Shown: piece after piece, positions 1-6,085 of the stretch
How positions within the stretch are numbered: position 1 is the stretch's first letter
Layout: each line of letters opens with the position of its first letter
From: a virus
Reading direction: 5' to 3' (one strand)
Virus record (IMG/VR): IMGVR_UViG_3300046692_000144
Coordinates: 1 to 21,620 of that record
Length of the DNA: 21,620 bases
Made by a program: the position numbers and the translations under genes
The notes under the pieces: generated by a model
The model's input: the letters and a program-made list of their open reading frames with translations, nothing else
Told to the model about the DNA's origin: nothing
Databases searched by the model: none

Positions 1-167
1 TTCATATGTCCGTAGACTGGGATTGGGATTCGTTTCCTACCAACTAAAGTTGGTGAGAACGTGTATTGGGGACCAAACTGGTCTAACGTTTAGCTGGTGT
101 GAGGGAGTCGTTTAGGACTAAAATAATCGCCTAAATTTATAATCTAAACGATGTTAGGAGCAGTAAT
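1..167 (+). promoter_or_regulatory. leader with two hairpins, repeated CGTTTAG heptamer and a consensus -10
   Basis: Upstream of the first complete gene lie a perfect hairpin at 39-54 (7-bp stem, 2-nt loop), a second at 71-83 (GACCA/TGGTC), and three copies of a heptamer: CGTTTAG at 87-93 and 109-115, and its inverse CTAAACG at 144-150. The last two extend to an 8-bp inverted repeat (108-115 and 144-151) bracketing a perfect TATAAT at 138-143. I see no good -35 at the right distance. The layout resembles a promoter with operator half-sites; that function is inferred. Neither hairpin has a good U-tract, so neither is a convincing terminator. Confidence 0.45.
3..47 (+). CDS. possible C-terminal end of an upstream gene (partial)
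   Basis: The third frame is open from the window edge to a TAA at 45-47 and would end in an acidic, tryptophan-containing tail (VDWDWDSFPTN). The stop lies inside a perfect hairpin at 39-54, as is common where a phage gene ends. An in-frame ATG at 6-8 means this could also be a chance 13-codon ORF. A second frame stays open to the TAG at 113-115, so the assignment is weak. Only the upstream sequence can settle it. Confidence 0.3.
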   Translation, partial: HMSVDWDWDSFPTN

Positions 168-377
168 TTGAACGCAGACGCTTACCTGGAAGTTCTCCAG
201 GAACAAGAATACTTGATCGCTAACGACCGAAAATACGGTCAGCATAAGTATGCCCCAGAGGACGAGGGTTACGGTCCTGAAGAATGTGAGTGTGGAGCCG
301 AGATGCCTGAACCACGGCGTGCTTATGGCTTCAAACTTTGTGTCCCATGCAAGGAGTTGACTGAGAGGCGGGGATGA
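168..377 (+). CDS. TraR/DksA-like C4 zinc-finger protein
   Basis: This 69-residue protein has an acidic N-terminal half and a C-terminal zinc finger: CECG at 40-43, then MPEPRRAYGFKLCVPCKEL with C58 and C61. The spacing, the P-x-x-R-R between the cysteine pairs and the trailing C-K-E match the DksA/TraR finger, and the length matches short phage and plasmid TraR proteins. Family members bind the RNA polymerase secondary channel and alter promoter use without ppGpp. The first cysteine pair is CxC rather than the usual Cx2C, so metal binding may differ. The TTG start is chosen for TAGGAG at 155-160, seven bases upstream. The next gene overlaps it by four bases, suggesting translational coupling. 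Confidence 0.75.
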   Translation: MNADAYLEVLQEQEYLIANDRKYGQHKYAPEDEGYGPEECECGAEMPEPRRAYGFKLCVPCKELTERRG

Positions 378-784
378 GCGAGTTCAAGGTAACAATTAGT
401 AGTACACGGAAATCACTCTACTATGCGGACTTAGTGTGTATCAACGAGTGCTGTACATCGGACAGCATTACGGTTTCTTGTCTTCCTGGAAGTACCGAAG
501 AGCTGACTAAAGAAACCTACGTGTGTCGTTCGTGCGGCACTTCCTGGATTGCGGAGATGCACGCAGCGAGGATTGAAAGTATTACCTCACCATCGGGGGA
601 CTTCTACGACTCAACTCATCGTTCAACCTTTGTTGAGAAGGGGTCGTTTCAGCAAATCGAAACCCCAACAGGAGTCATCAAGGCAGCTCTTGAAGAGTTC
701 GTTACTGCTATGAAAATTGGTTCGCCAACCAGGAAGGGCGAGGCTCTTGGAAGACTCGCCTTCATGGCACGAGTTGAGCTATAG
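374..784 (+). CDS. hypothetical cysteine-rich protein
   Basis: A 136-residue protein I do not recognise. The N-terminal half carries C22, C26, C27, C36 and a clear CxxC at 51-54 (CRSCG), suggesting a zinc ribbon. The C-terminal half is predicted mostly helical and ends in RVEL. Its ATG overlaps the TGA of the TraR-like gene (ATGA), so the two are probably co-translated. At its 3' end it converges with the sigma-factor gene and the stop codons of both share the palindromic hexamer at 779-784. The pairing with TraR suggests early expression, but no function can be assigned. Confidence 0.7.
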   Translation: MSEFKVTISSTRKSLYYADLVCINECCTSDSITVSCLPGSTEELTKETYVCRSCGTSWIAEMHAARIESITSPSGDFYDSTHRSTFVEKGSFQQIETPTGVIKAALEEFVTAMKIGSPTRKGEALGRLAFMARVEL

Positions 785-1546
785 CTCTACGCCATAACCT
801 GAACGCAGAGTCTCCAACGCTTCTCGTTTGTGAGCATTGACTTCATCTCGGGTAAGACCGGTGGTCTTGGAGATCTCTTTAATAGACTTCTCCAGACCAT
901 CGTCAAAACCTAGAGACATCATCAACACTTGGCGGTGAATATCGCTGAGTTCTGAAATGCGCTGATGGAGGCGCTGATCATCGATTTCATCTTCTACCTG
1001 AAACTCTATGTCCACCAGTTCGGTGTCCGACAAGTCTTCGATAAAGCAAGTGAGGAACGCAGTCTCTGAAAGCTCCCGGACGTCCTTCTCTGGATGTCCT
1101 GGGCATGCGGCTAGGATCTGCTCAAAGGTGATATCTTCATCTCCTTCTTTTAGCCTTGCTATCTTCGCAGCCAGTTGTTGTTTCCAAATAGGCAGGGCGA
1201 CAAGACGAAGCTTGGACATTTCTTTCAGGATGCGCTGGAGAATCCACCAGCCCGCATAGGTCAGAAGGCGATTGCCAGATTCGATGCTATACTTATCGAC
1301 GCCAACCATAAGACCTTCGTTACCGCTGCTGAGAAGATCCTCAAACGAAGCTGGGTAACGGCGTGCATACTTCTTCGCGGTCTTGAACACGAAGCGAAGA
1401 TTGGCCTCGATCAGACGATCACGAGCGCGTTTCTTTTGTAGAGCGGTAGACGATTCAGACTTGAAGGTAACGAGGAGAGCCTTCTCCTCTTCTTTTGTAA
1501 GAAGCGGCGTTCGGTTGATAAGGTCGTAGTAGAGGCTGGTAGACAT
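779..1546 (-). CDS. sigma-70 family RNA polymerase sigma factor
   Basis: A 255-residue sigma factor. Region 1.2-like sequence (LTKEEEKALL) is at 16-25. Region 2 is at 42-112: RDRLIEANLRFVF, then EDLLSSGNEGLMVGVDKY, then TYAGWWILQRILKEM. A short region 3 follows, with the region 4 helix-turn-helix at 196-248 (SIKEIS.., LTRDEV, ALETLR). It would direct host core polymerase to phage promoters. Aligned by eye to E. coli RpoD, Q437 is kept (Q104) but T440 is Leu (L107), the extended -10 residues H455/E458 become Trp/Gln, and the -35-contact glutamine of region 4.2 becomes Ala. It is the only minus-strand gene here. Its start codon lies inside a divergent promoter region, and it ends tail-to-tail against the preceding gene. 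Confidence 0.92.
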   Translation of the reverse strand: MSTSLYYDLINRTPLLTKEEEKALLVTFKSESSTALQKKRARDRLIEANLRFVFKTAKKYARRYPASFEDLLSSGNEGLMVGVDKYSIESGNRLLTYAGWWILQRILKEMSKLRLVALPIWKQQLAAKIARLKEGDEDITFEQILAACPGHPEKDVRELSETAFLTCFIEDLSDTELVDIEFQVEDEIDDQRLHQRISELSDIHRQVLMMSLGFDDGLEKSIKEISKTTGLTRDEVNAHKREALETLRSGYGVEL

Positions 1547-1568
1547 TGAGATGTTCTCTTGATATACT
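1540..1568 (+). promoter_or_regulatory. sigma-70-type promoter for the rightward genes
   Basis: TAGACA at 1540-1545, a 17-bp spacer, then TATACT at 1563-1568 preceded by TG (extended -10, 1560-1561). This is a near-consensus housekeeping promoter firing towards the gene at 1611. The -35 element lies across the start codon of the minus-strand sigma gene (1544-1546), so binding here could compete with sigma transcription or translation. Confidence 0.65.
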
Positions 1569-1572
1569 CGGG

Positions 1573-1601
1573 AAGTTACTAATTAATAGCCACTATGTCA
1601 A
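1573..1601 (-). promoter_or_regulatory. candidate promoter of the sigma-factor gene
   Basis: On the minus strand a perfect TTGACA (1596-1601) is followed after 17 bp by TAACTT (1573-1578), which keeps only the most conserved -10 positions (TA...T). It would start transcription about 20 bases upstream of the sigma ATG. It faces away from, and interlocks with, the rightward promoter at 1540-1568, making a divergent control region of about 60 bp. Confidence 0.45.
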
Positions 1602-1610
1602 GAGGTTTAT

Positions 1611-1811
1611 ATGGCCGTAAACACAGTAGTTCTTCCAGACACCGATGACACCAAGGTATGTCTGGGATTTGCAGTAAAACTGGATTCGGAAGTTGGGCAG
1701 CTTGATCAGGTGTACCGTGCATTGAGCCAGATCAAAGGCGCACGTATCGCTTACTTGGATTCGAAGAAACTCCGAGTAGACGTTCCCGCACCCGTTAATC
1801 AAAAGACCTGA
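1611..1811 (+). CDS. hypothetical small protein
   Basis: A 66-residue soluble protein of unknown family, opening with MAVNTVVLPDTDD. Alternating hydrophobic stretches (TVVLP, CLGFAVKL, ARIAYL, KLRVDVP) suggest a small beta-rich fold. An AGAGG Shine-Dalgarno at 1601-1605 lies five bases before the ATG. It is the first gene after the strong rightward promoter at 1540-1568 and faces away from the sigma gene, a position often held by early regulators. That is only a positional inference. Confidence 0.65.
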   Translation: MAVNTVVLPDTDDTKVCLGFAVKLDSEVGQLDQVYRALSQIKGARIAYLDSKKLRVDVPAPVNQKT

Positions 1812-1815
1812 TCAA

Positions 1816-1857
1816 TGGTATAACTAGATTGGAGCCGCAAACGTTATGTTTTTGCGG
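1816..1857 (+). promoter_or_regulatory. GGTATAA-type motif plus hairpin before the HNH gene
   Basis: TGGTATAAC at 1816-1824 is the most divergent of eight GGTATAA[G/C] sites in the window and lacks a -35 box. A hairpin follows: CCGCAAA at 1835-1841 paired with TTTGCGG at 1851-1857, 9-nt loop. No T-run follows the stem and the HNH start codon is only 11 bases further on, so it more likely affects translation or mRNA stability than termination. Confidence 0.4.
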
Positions 1858-1867
1858 ATGAATTTAG

Positions 1868-2824
1868 ATGGCGGTAAGAGCACCTAAGAATCCGGTAATA
1901 TCAGGTTATAAGTACGGCAGGCTGACAGCAGTATATGGCTCAGGAATCAGAAATGGAGACGTATGGCTATGCATGTGCGACTGCGGTAGTGAAGTAGAAG
2001 TGAAAGCCAAAGGTCTGATGTACGACGGGGCTAGATCTTGCGGTTGTTTGAGATACGACCCCGAGGTTATGGCGAGGATACTTACCGCTTCTTTAGCCTC
2101 TAGAGTGAGTAGGAGAACTTCTATTCTAGGGGCTAAGTTCGGACGCTTTACCGTAATAGAAGATGGAGACAGTGCCTACTTAACCTGCGTATGCGATTGC
2201 GGGGAGAGGGTTATCGTAGAGAGAAGCAGGGTTACAAGTGGTTCGGTAAGATCTTGTGGATGCCTTAGAAGGGATGTTCATTCACAGAGGATGATTGATC
2301 GTGCAAAAGCACATCGGAAATCTCTAGGGGTTCCTGAGGATACCCTGGTTAGGCCACGCAACTCAAAAACCTACCATAAATTAACTTGGCGGGTTAGGAA
2401 AAGAGATGGGTACTCTTGCGTACTATGTACTGGTATGGGGCCAGGACTACACGTTCACCATATCGAGAGTTGGCTCCAAAGGCCGGACCTAAGGGAAGAT
2501 GAGACAAATCTAGTAACTCTGTGTAAACTCTGCCACGTTCCTAAGGCGCATGCGGGGAATACTCGGGTAGAACCCGATTCAGCAGTTGCTGATATTTTGA
2601 AAGAATACATCCGTAACTTTTACCTAAACGAGGGTCTCGTGGAAAAAAACGGAAGCCTAGAATTGACGCCTGAAGAGGAGTCTAGTATCCGAAAAGGCAT
2701 TGTGCCAGATCGTATACGGCGCAACTGGGGTGACTTGTCTCCTCAGGAGTGTTTGCAGTTGGTAGAAAACAAAGATACACTCACCGATACAAACAACGAA
2801 AAACAACGAAACCAAGAAGGCTGA
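1868..2824 (+). CDS. HNH endonuclease with duplicated cysteine-rich N-terminal modules
   Basis: A 318-residue protein with two similar N-terminal modules. In each, a GR-T/F-V strand is followed by CxCxCG and, about 20 residues later, SCGC (C35/37/39/58/60 and C107/109/111/130/132). The HNH nuclease follows: RVRKRDGYSCVLC (C184, C187), HVHHIE (195-200), NLVTLCKLCH (N214, C219, C222, H223). Such free-standing HNH enzymes are common in large phages and usually act as homing endonucleases that copy themselves into sister genomes. About two thirds of the arginine codons (21 of 32 by my count) are AGA/AGG, against roughly one in thirteen in the nuclease gene at 4282, which supports recent acquisition. 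The start is ATG with GGATG at 1856-1860. Confidence 0.88.
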   Translation: MAVRAPKNPVISGYKYGRLTAVYGSGIRNGDVWLCMCDCGSEVEVKAKGLMYDGARSCGCLRYDPEVMARILTASLASRVSRRTSILGAKFGRFTVIEDGDSAYLTCVCDCGERVIVERSRVTSGSVRSCGCLRRDVHSQRMIDRAKAHRKSLGVPEDTLVRPRNSKTYHKLTWRVRKRDGYSCVLCTGMGPGLHVHHIESWLQRPDLREDETNLVTLCKLCHVPKAHAGNTRVEPDSAVADILKEYIRNFYLNEGLVEKNGSLELTPEEESSIRKGIVPDRIRRNWGDLSPQECLQLVENKDTLTDTNNEKQRNQEG

Positions 2825-2829
2825 TATTT

Positions 2830-3681
2830 ATGGACGTAACAAATCTGATCCCGTTGGCAGAAGCTCTTCCAGAAGCTTTGGCACACAACGCTCTTGAGCT
2901 CCTTGAGAAAATGGGGAGCGTCATCGAAGGTGTTGGTGACGAGGACATCACCTGGAAGCCTCCTCTTTTAAAAGTTGTCCAAGCTACTACTGACCGAAGT
3001 GCTTTGCCAAAGGGCACGACTATCGGGGATATGGTTGTGGGCGATGAAAAAGTAGAAGGTCCTTTTTCCATCATCCCGCTTCGCTTGTGGGATAGCCGTC
3101 AAATGTGGTCTCCAGATAAGGATGATAACCGCATCCTCTGCTGGTCTCCGGACGCGACTATGGGTATGACCGGTCAAGCCTGCCGAACTTGTCAATTTCA
3201 GGTCTTTGACACAGTTGAGAACAAGGTTGCTTGCACTAAGAACAAAACGTTCCTGGTGATCTCTTCTGATCTGCGTCACCTGTTCCAGGTGAACTTCTCT
3301 AAGAGTAACTACTCTCAAGGGGTAGAATTCCAAGGTCTGCTGAAGAAAGCGGGTGTTGCTACTCACCGTCGTCAGTACACTTTGGCGACTGAATCGTCGA
3401 AGAAGGTCAAGAACGTCGAGGCTCTGGTGGCAACTCCAGTGTCCCTGCCAGATGGCAACGTAGCTCCTGAACTGCGTCCTTTCCTGGAAGCACTGTTCAA
3501 CCAGATCAGCGATGACCGCAAGGCTCACCTGAACGACTTCAAAGTAATCGCTTCGACTCGTGCCGAACAAGCACGCTTGAGCGGTCCTGCTGAAGAAGAA
3601 TCGCCTCAGGGTCTGATCGAAGCTACTGCGGAAACCGCTTCCTCGGAGCAATCTGATCAAGCTCAGAAGTACACCTTGTAA
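2830..3681 (+). CDS. zinc-containing protein, candidate phage ssDNA-binding protein
   Basis: A 283-residue protein. A central region has P-L-R-L-W-D-S-R-x-x-W (83-93), then C104, C118-x2-C121 and C135, a zinc-ribbon-like layout (LCWSPDATMGMTGQACRTC). The last 30 or so residues are rich in Glu, Ser and Gln. A four-Cys insert in a beta-rich core plus an acidic tail resembles some phage ssDNA-binding proteins, and the RecB-like nuclease and primase-helicase lie nearby. That identification is inference; a zinc-binding replication accessory factor is the safer reading. The frame is open from 2749, but the ATG at 2830 follows AAGAAGG (2814-2820) and avoids overlapping the HNH gene. Arginines are almost all CGN. 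A strong terminator follows. Confidence 0.7.
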   Translation: MDVTNLIPLAEALPEALAHNALELLEKMGSVIEGVGDEDITWKPPLLKVVQATTDRSALPKGTTIGDMVVGDEKVEGPFSIIPLRLWDSRQMWSPDKDDNRILCWSPDATMGMTGQACRTCQFQVFDTVENKVACTKNKTFLVISSDLRHLFQVNFSKSNYSQGVEFQGLLKKAGVATHRRQYTLATESSKKVKNVEALVATPVSLPDGNVAPELRPFLEALFNQISDDRKAHLNDFKVIASTRAEQARLSGPAEEESPQGLIEATAETASSEQSDQAQKYTL

Positions 3682-3696
3682 CAATTGAAGTACTTG

Positions 3697-3728
3697 AAAA
3701 GCCTCGTTAATTCGGGGCTTTTCTTTTT
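3697..3728 (+). terminator. rho-independent terminator
   Basis: A 10-bp stem (AAAAGCCTCG at 3697-3706 with CGGGGCTTTT at 3713-3722, one G-U pair) with loop TTAATT, followed by CTTTTT. It ends the transcript carrying the candidate ssDNA-binding protein. Confidence 0.9.
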
Positions 3729-3749
3729 AACCACTACGAGGATTACTCT

Positions 3750-4301
3750 ATGAAGCCGTATCAGTTCAAGATGACAACCGGGGCTATCTATGTTGGTTTC
3801 CCTAGCGAAGACACAGGTTCACCATGGATAGTTCTGCATGGGGCGTGTAACTCTGCATTTATCAGCAGCGAAGGCCGCTACGATATTCGCGGTCTTTTTA
3901 CATCGACGGACCCTACTGAGCTGAACTTGGGTTGTGTCCAGGCTAAGCAGGAGTGCAACGATTACACTGACTCGACGTATGCCTACTGCCGGTATATCGG
4001 TGCGCTCATCTCGGCGATGAAAGAGGAAGAACTGGCTATCCCAGAAGTCTTCCTGGAATACATCAAGCACATCGATCCTTTCTTCATGGAAGCGTTTGAT
4101 GGCGTTGGCGTTCTTGACGCCGGGGCTTACGATTATGCCGTGACCTACAATACTGGTGATCAGGATAAACTGCGTCAAAAGATGGAGCGTATCGCCCGAG
4201 AGTACCACTCGGAATTGGTGACTGACGAGGAAAAGGCTTGCTCAAGCAATGTCGTAGCGCTACACTTTGGGAGCAATAAAAATGCCCCCGAAAAAGGCTA
4301 A
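3750..4301 (+). CDS. hypothetical protein
   Basis: A 183-residue soluble protein I do not recognise, opening with MKPYQFKMTTGAIYVGFPSE. The N-terminal half is beta-rich (AIYVGF, PWIVLHG). The middle is acidic and helical (AMKEEELAIPEVFLEYIKHI). The C-terminal 50 residues are charged. GAGG at 3738-3741 sits eight bases before the ATG. It follows directly after a terminator, so it should have its own promoter or rely on read-through, though I see none of quality in the short gap. It overlaps the nuclease gene by 20 bases, so the two are probably co-translated and may work together. Confidence 0.75.
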   Translation: MKPYQFKMTTGAIYVGFPSEDTGSPWIVLHGACNSAFISSEGRYDIRGLFTSTDPTELNLGCVQAKQECNDYTDSTYAYCRYIGALISAMKEEELAIPEVFLEYIKHIDPFFMEAFDGVGVLDAGAYDYAVTYNTGDQDKLRQKMERIAREYHSELVTDEEKACSSNVVALHFGSNKNAPEKG

Positions 4302-5235
4302 GACAACTGAGCGGGTACCTGAGATACCCTTGGATGAATCAATGAACGCCGAATGGCCCGATACAATCATTTCTAGCGAGGGATTAGGCCCCTGGTCCTA
4401 TTCTAAAAAAAAGCTTCTCCAGCAGTGCCCGTTTAAGTTCTTCCTGAACTACATCATTAAGTGGAAGGTTCCTCGTATCGTCGATGGGTCCCTGCCCGTT
4501 ACTGATATCGGGTCTGCTCTCCACTTGATCCTTGAGCACGTAACTGTCGGCAAGAGTATTACCGATGCTTACAAGATCACTCACCGCAAGCACTTCGATG
4601 CAATCGGTCAGGAGTTCTGGGATCAGTACGTAATCGGTAACGAGTACAACATCGTTGCTTTCCGTCAACGCCTTGATGATTTCGAACGTAAGTTCCCTAT
4701 CAAACGATTCCTCTGTGAAATCCGCATGGGCGTCACGAAGAACTGGGAACCGGCAGACTTCTTTGGTAACGACGTTTACTACCGTGGGGTAGTGGACTTG
4801 GTTATTCAGATGGAGAATGGCGACGGTCTGATCATTGACCATAAATCTGTTCTGAACAGTAACGGCTTCCTTAGCGTTAAGAACTTCAAGGAACAGTTGG
4901 AGGTTTACAAGCCTCTGATTCACCATGGTCTCATTCCTCTGAACGGTGCTCAGTCAGGTATTCACTTCATCGCTGATGGCGAAGTGAAGTTCGATGACTA
5001 CCACACGAAGGAGCAAATCGAAGGTCGTCTTCGCCATATGGTGGAGTACAACGTAGATAGCGCCATCGAAAACGTCAAAGAACTGGGCTTCTTCAAACAC
5101 AAAGCAGGTGGCCACTGTAAGTGGTGTGACTACCGAGTGATGTGCAAAGATAAGGCCGATCCGCAGCATCTGGCCTTCAGACAGCTAGAGAAGGATACCG
5201 AGAAGTTGTTTATCCCGGTAACACAGGTCGATTAA
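4282..5235 (+). CDS. PD-(D/E)XK nuclease, RecB/AddB/Cas4-like, with Fe-S cysteine set
   Basis: A 317-residue nuclease. WSYSKKKLLQQCPFKFFLNY (38-57) is the SxSxLxxCPxxFxxxY opening. GSALH gives H81, RGVVDLVI gives D172, IIDHKS gives D186 and K188, and QLEVY gives Q205/Y209: the RecB-type active site. C49 with C279-x2-C282-x5-C288 matches the 4Fe-4S staple of AddB and Cas4. Relatives degrade or resect DNA ends in recombination and replication. The start at ATG 4282 has GGGAG at 4269-4273, eight bases upstream; a TTG at 4267 is less likely. It overlaps the preceding gene by 20 bases and a terminator follows at once. The neighbouring replication genes suggest a role in phage recombination or replication, or in host DNA breakdown. 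Confidence 0.9.
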   Translation: MPPKKAKTTERVPEIPLDESMNAEWPDTIISSEGLGPWSYSKKKLLQQCPFKFFLNYIIKWKVPRIVDGSLPVTDIGSALHLILEHVTVGKSITDAYKITHRKHFDAIGQEFWDQYVIGNEYNIVAFRQRLDDFERKFPIKRFLCEIRMGVTKNWEPADFFGNDVYYRGVVDLVIQMENGDGLIIDHKSVLNSNGFLSVKNFKEQLEVYKPLIHHGLIPLNGAQSGIHFIADGEVKFDDYHTKEQIEGRLRHMVEYNVDSAIENVKELGFFKHKAGGHCKWCDYRVMCKDKADPQHLAFRQLEKDTEKLFIPVTQVD

Positions 5236-5238
5236 ACG

Positions 5239-5263
5239 AAGCCCCGAAAGGGGCTTTTCTTTT
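5239..5263 (+). terminator. rho-independent terminator
   Basis: AAGCCCC (5239-5245), GAAA tetraloop, GGGGCTT (5250-5256), then TTCTTTT. It ends the nuclease transcript. The T-run abuts the Shine-Dalgarno of the next gene. Confidence 0.92.
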
Positions 5264-5273
5264 GGGGGTTCAA

Positions 5274-5552
5274 ATGAGTCGAATAATACTAGCAGATTTC
5301 CTCAGCAGGGTTCAGGCGGCTGGAGGGGACTTAAGCGGATGTCTACTTACTAGCCAGGACCAACGATCTCCTCACGAGTTCGTCAGGCTAATCACTTCTA
5401 GAACCGGATATACCAGGGTCGAGGTGAAGACTGGTGGCTCTTCTCACATAGCAAAGATGATAGATAACTTAATAGTGGATTCTATTTCCATTGCTACAAG
5501 TAGCAAGCTGGTCCACAACAGCCATATGATGATACGGTTTTTAGTACGATAG
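5274..5552 (+). CDS. small paralogous protein, array I member 1
   Basis: A 92-residue protein of unknown function. Its opening (ILADFLSRVQAAGGDLSGCL) fits the pattern hxxFxxxLxxxGxxLxGxxL shared with the next three genes, pointing to gene duplication. An amphipathic helix is followed by beta-strand-like segments (RVEVKTG, SISIATS, MMIRFLV). ATG 5274 follows GGGGG at 5264-5268, five bases away. The gene starts only ten bases after the nuclease terminator. It is the most divergent of the four and is separated from the second by a hairpin at 5558-5586. Confidence 0.65.
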   Translation: MSRIILADFLSRVQAAGGDLSGCLLTSQDQRSPHEFVRLITSRTGYTRVEVKTGGSSHIAKMIDNLIVDSISIATSSKLVHNSHMMIRFLVR

Positions 5553-5557
5553 ACCAA

Positions 5558-5586
5558 TTACCAATCTTTTAGGCAGTCATTGGTAA
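5558..5586 (+). other. inverted repeat between array I members
   Basis: TTACCAAT (5558-5565) pairs with ATTGGTAA (5579-5586) around a 13-nt loop; AAGAG follows rather than a T-run. It could be an operator or an mRNA-processing or stability element. I see no clear promoter inside the 63-base gap. Confidence 0.4.
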
Positions 5587-5615
5587 AAGAGTAGTAGAGA
5601 CTAATAGGAGGCTCT

Positions 5616-5849
5616 ATGAATTTGCTTAAGTTCGAGAAGAAGATGCAGGAAAGAGGCGCTTCTCTTAACGGGTCCAATCTGACCCATGATAAAGATTCCT
5701 ATAAGGTGATCGGCGTAGATCTAGCGAATCATAAGAAAAATATGACGATTCGATACCAAGATCAGGACATCGTGATCACCATGAACAACTGGAATATTAT
5801 CGCAGTGCGATATGACATGGTTCGTGGGTTTGCCTGGGTGATGAAATGA
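5616..5849 (+). CDS. small paralogous protein, array I member 2
   Basis: A 77-residue protein starting LLKFEKKMQERGASLNGSNL, which fits the array pattern FxxxLxxxGxxLxGxxL. The centre is polar. The end, NNWNIIAVRYDMVRGFAWVM, matches the W-hydrophobic-V-x-G-hydrophobic ending of the next two members. A perfect AGGAGG at 5605-5610 lies five bases before the ATG, so it should be well translated. The next ATG overlaps its stop by four bases. Confidence 0.75.
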   Translation: MNLLKFEKKMQERGASLNGSNLTHDKDSYKVIGVDLANHKKNMTIRYQDQDIVITMNNWNIIAVRYDMVRGFAWVMK

Positions 5850-6082
5850 AATTCCAGTTGAGTAAGTTTTATCAAAAACTCCAACTAAAGGGACATACTC
5901 TAACTGGTTGGTACCTGGAGTTCGATGGGGATCTTCTTAAGGTAGTATACGATAACTCCAAGGGTTCTTTAGAGGTGATTTCCGAATCCCGTGGCAGCAA
6001 TCACCTTTTAAGAGTGACTAGCTGGCGACTGCTTCGTTGCTACCAGAAGATGAATGGCCAGAAAATACTGATGGTGGAGTGA
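5846..6082 (+). CDS. small paralogous protein, array I member 3
   Basis: A 78-residue paralogue: SKFYQKLQLKGHTLTGWYLE keeps the F-L-G-L-x-G-x-x-L signature, and TSWRLLRCYQKMNGQKILMV repeats the C-terminal block of member 2. Predicted layout is an N-terminal helix then about five strands. The ATGA overlap with member 2 indicates translational coupling. No catalytic motif or membrane segment is visible. Confidence 0.75.
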   Translation: MKFQLSKFYQKLQLKGHTLTGWYLEFDGDLLKVVYDNSKGSLEVISESRGSNHLLRVTSWRLLRCYQKMNGQKILMVE

Positions 6083-6085
6083 CGC

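Noticed and set aside
1-167. tRNA or structured RNA gene in the leader
   Set aside because: The two hairpins do not form a cloverleaf, and no T-loop (GTTCRANNC) or CCA end is present.
1008-1441. Plus-strand ORFs opposite the sigma gene
   Set aside because: Compositional shadows of the well-supported minus-strand sigma coding region.
2749-2829. N-terminal extension of the 2830 gene
   Set aside because: The extra 27 residues are highly basic and overlap the HNH gene; a ribosome site is placed for ATG 2830.
2968-3684. 238-codon ORF on the minus strand opposite the candidate ssDNA-binding gene
   Set aside because: No ribosome site or recognisable motif. The plus frame has conserved cysteines, its own ribosome site and a terminator, so the antisense frame is a shadow.
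4384-4926. Minus-strand ORF opposite the nuclease
   Set aside because: It covers the essential PD-(D/E)XK motifs of the plus-strand gene and shows no features of its own.
4282-5235. Evidence of a phage-borne CRISPR-Cas system from a Cas4-like protein
   Set aside because: No Cas1, Cas2, effector or array is visible; RecB/AddB-type nucleases of this build are common in phage replication modules.
5239-5263. CRISPR-like or integration-site repeat suggested by GC-rich inverted repeats
   Set aside because: The repeats are single hairpins with T-runs, i.e. intrinsic terminators; no regularly spaced direct repeats occur anywhere in the window.
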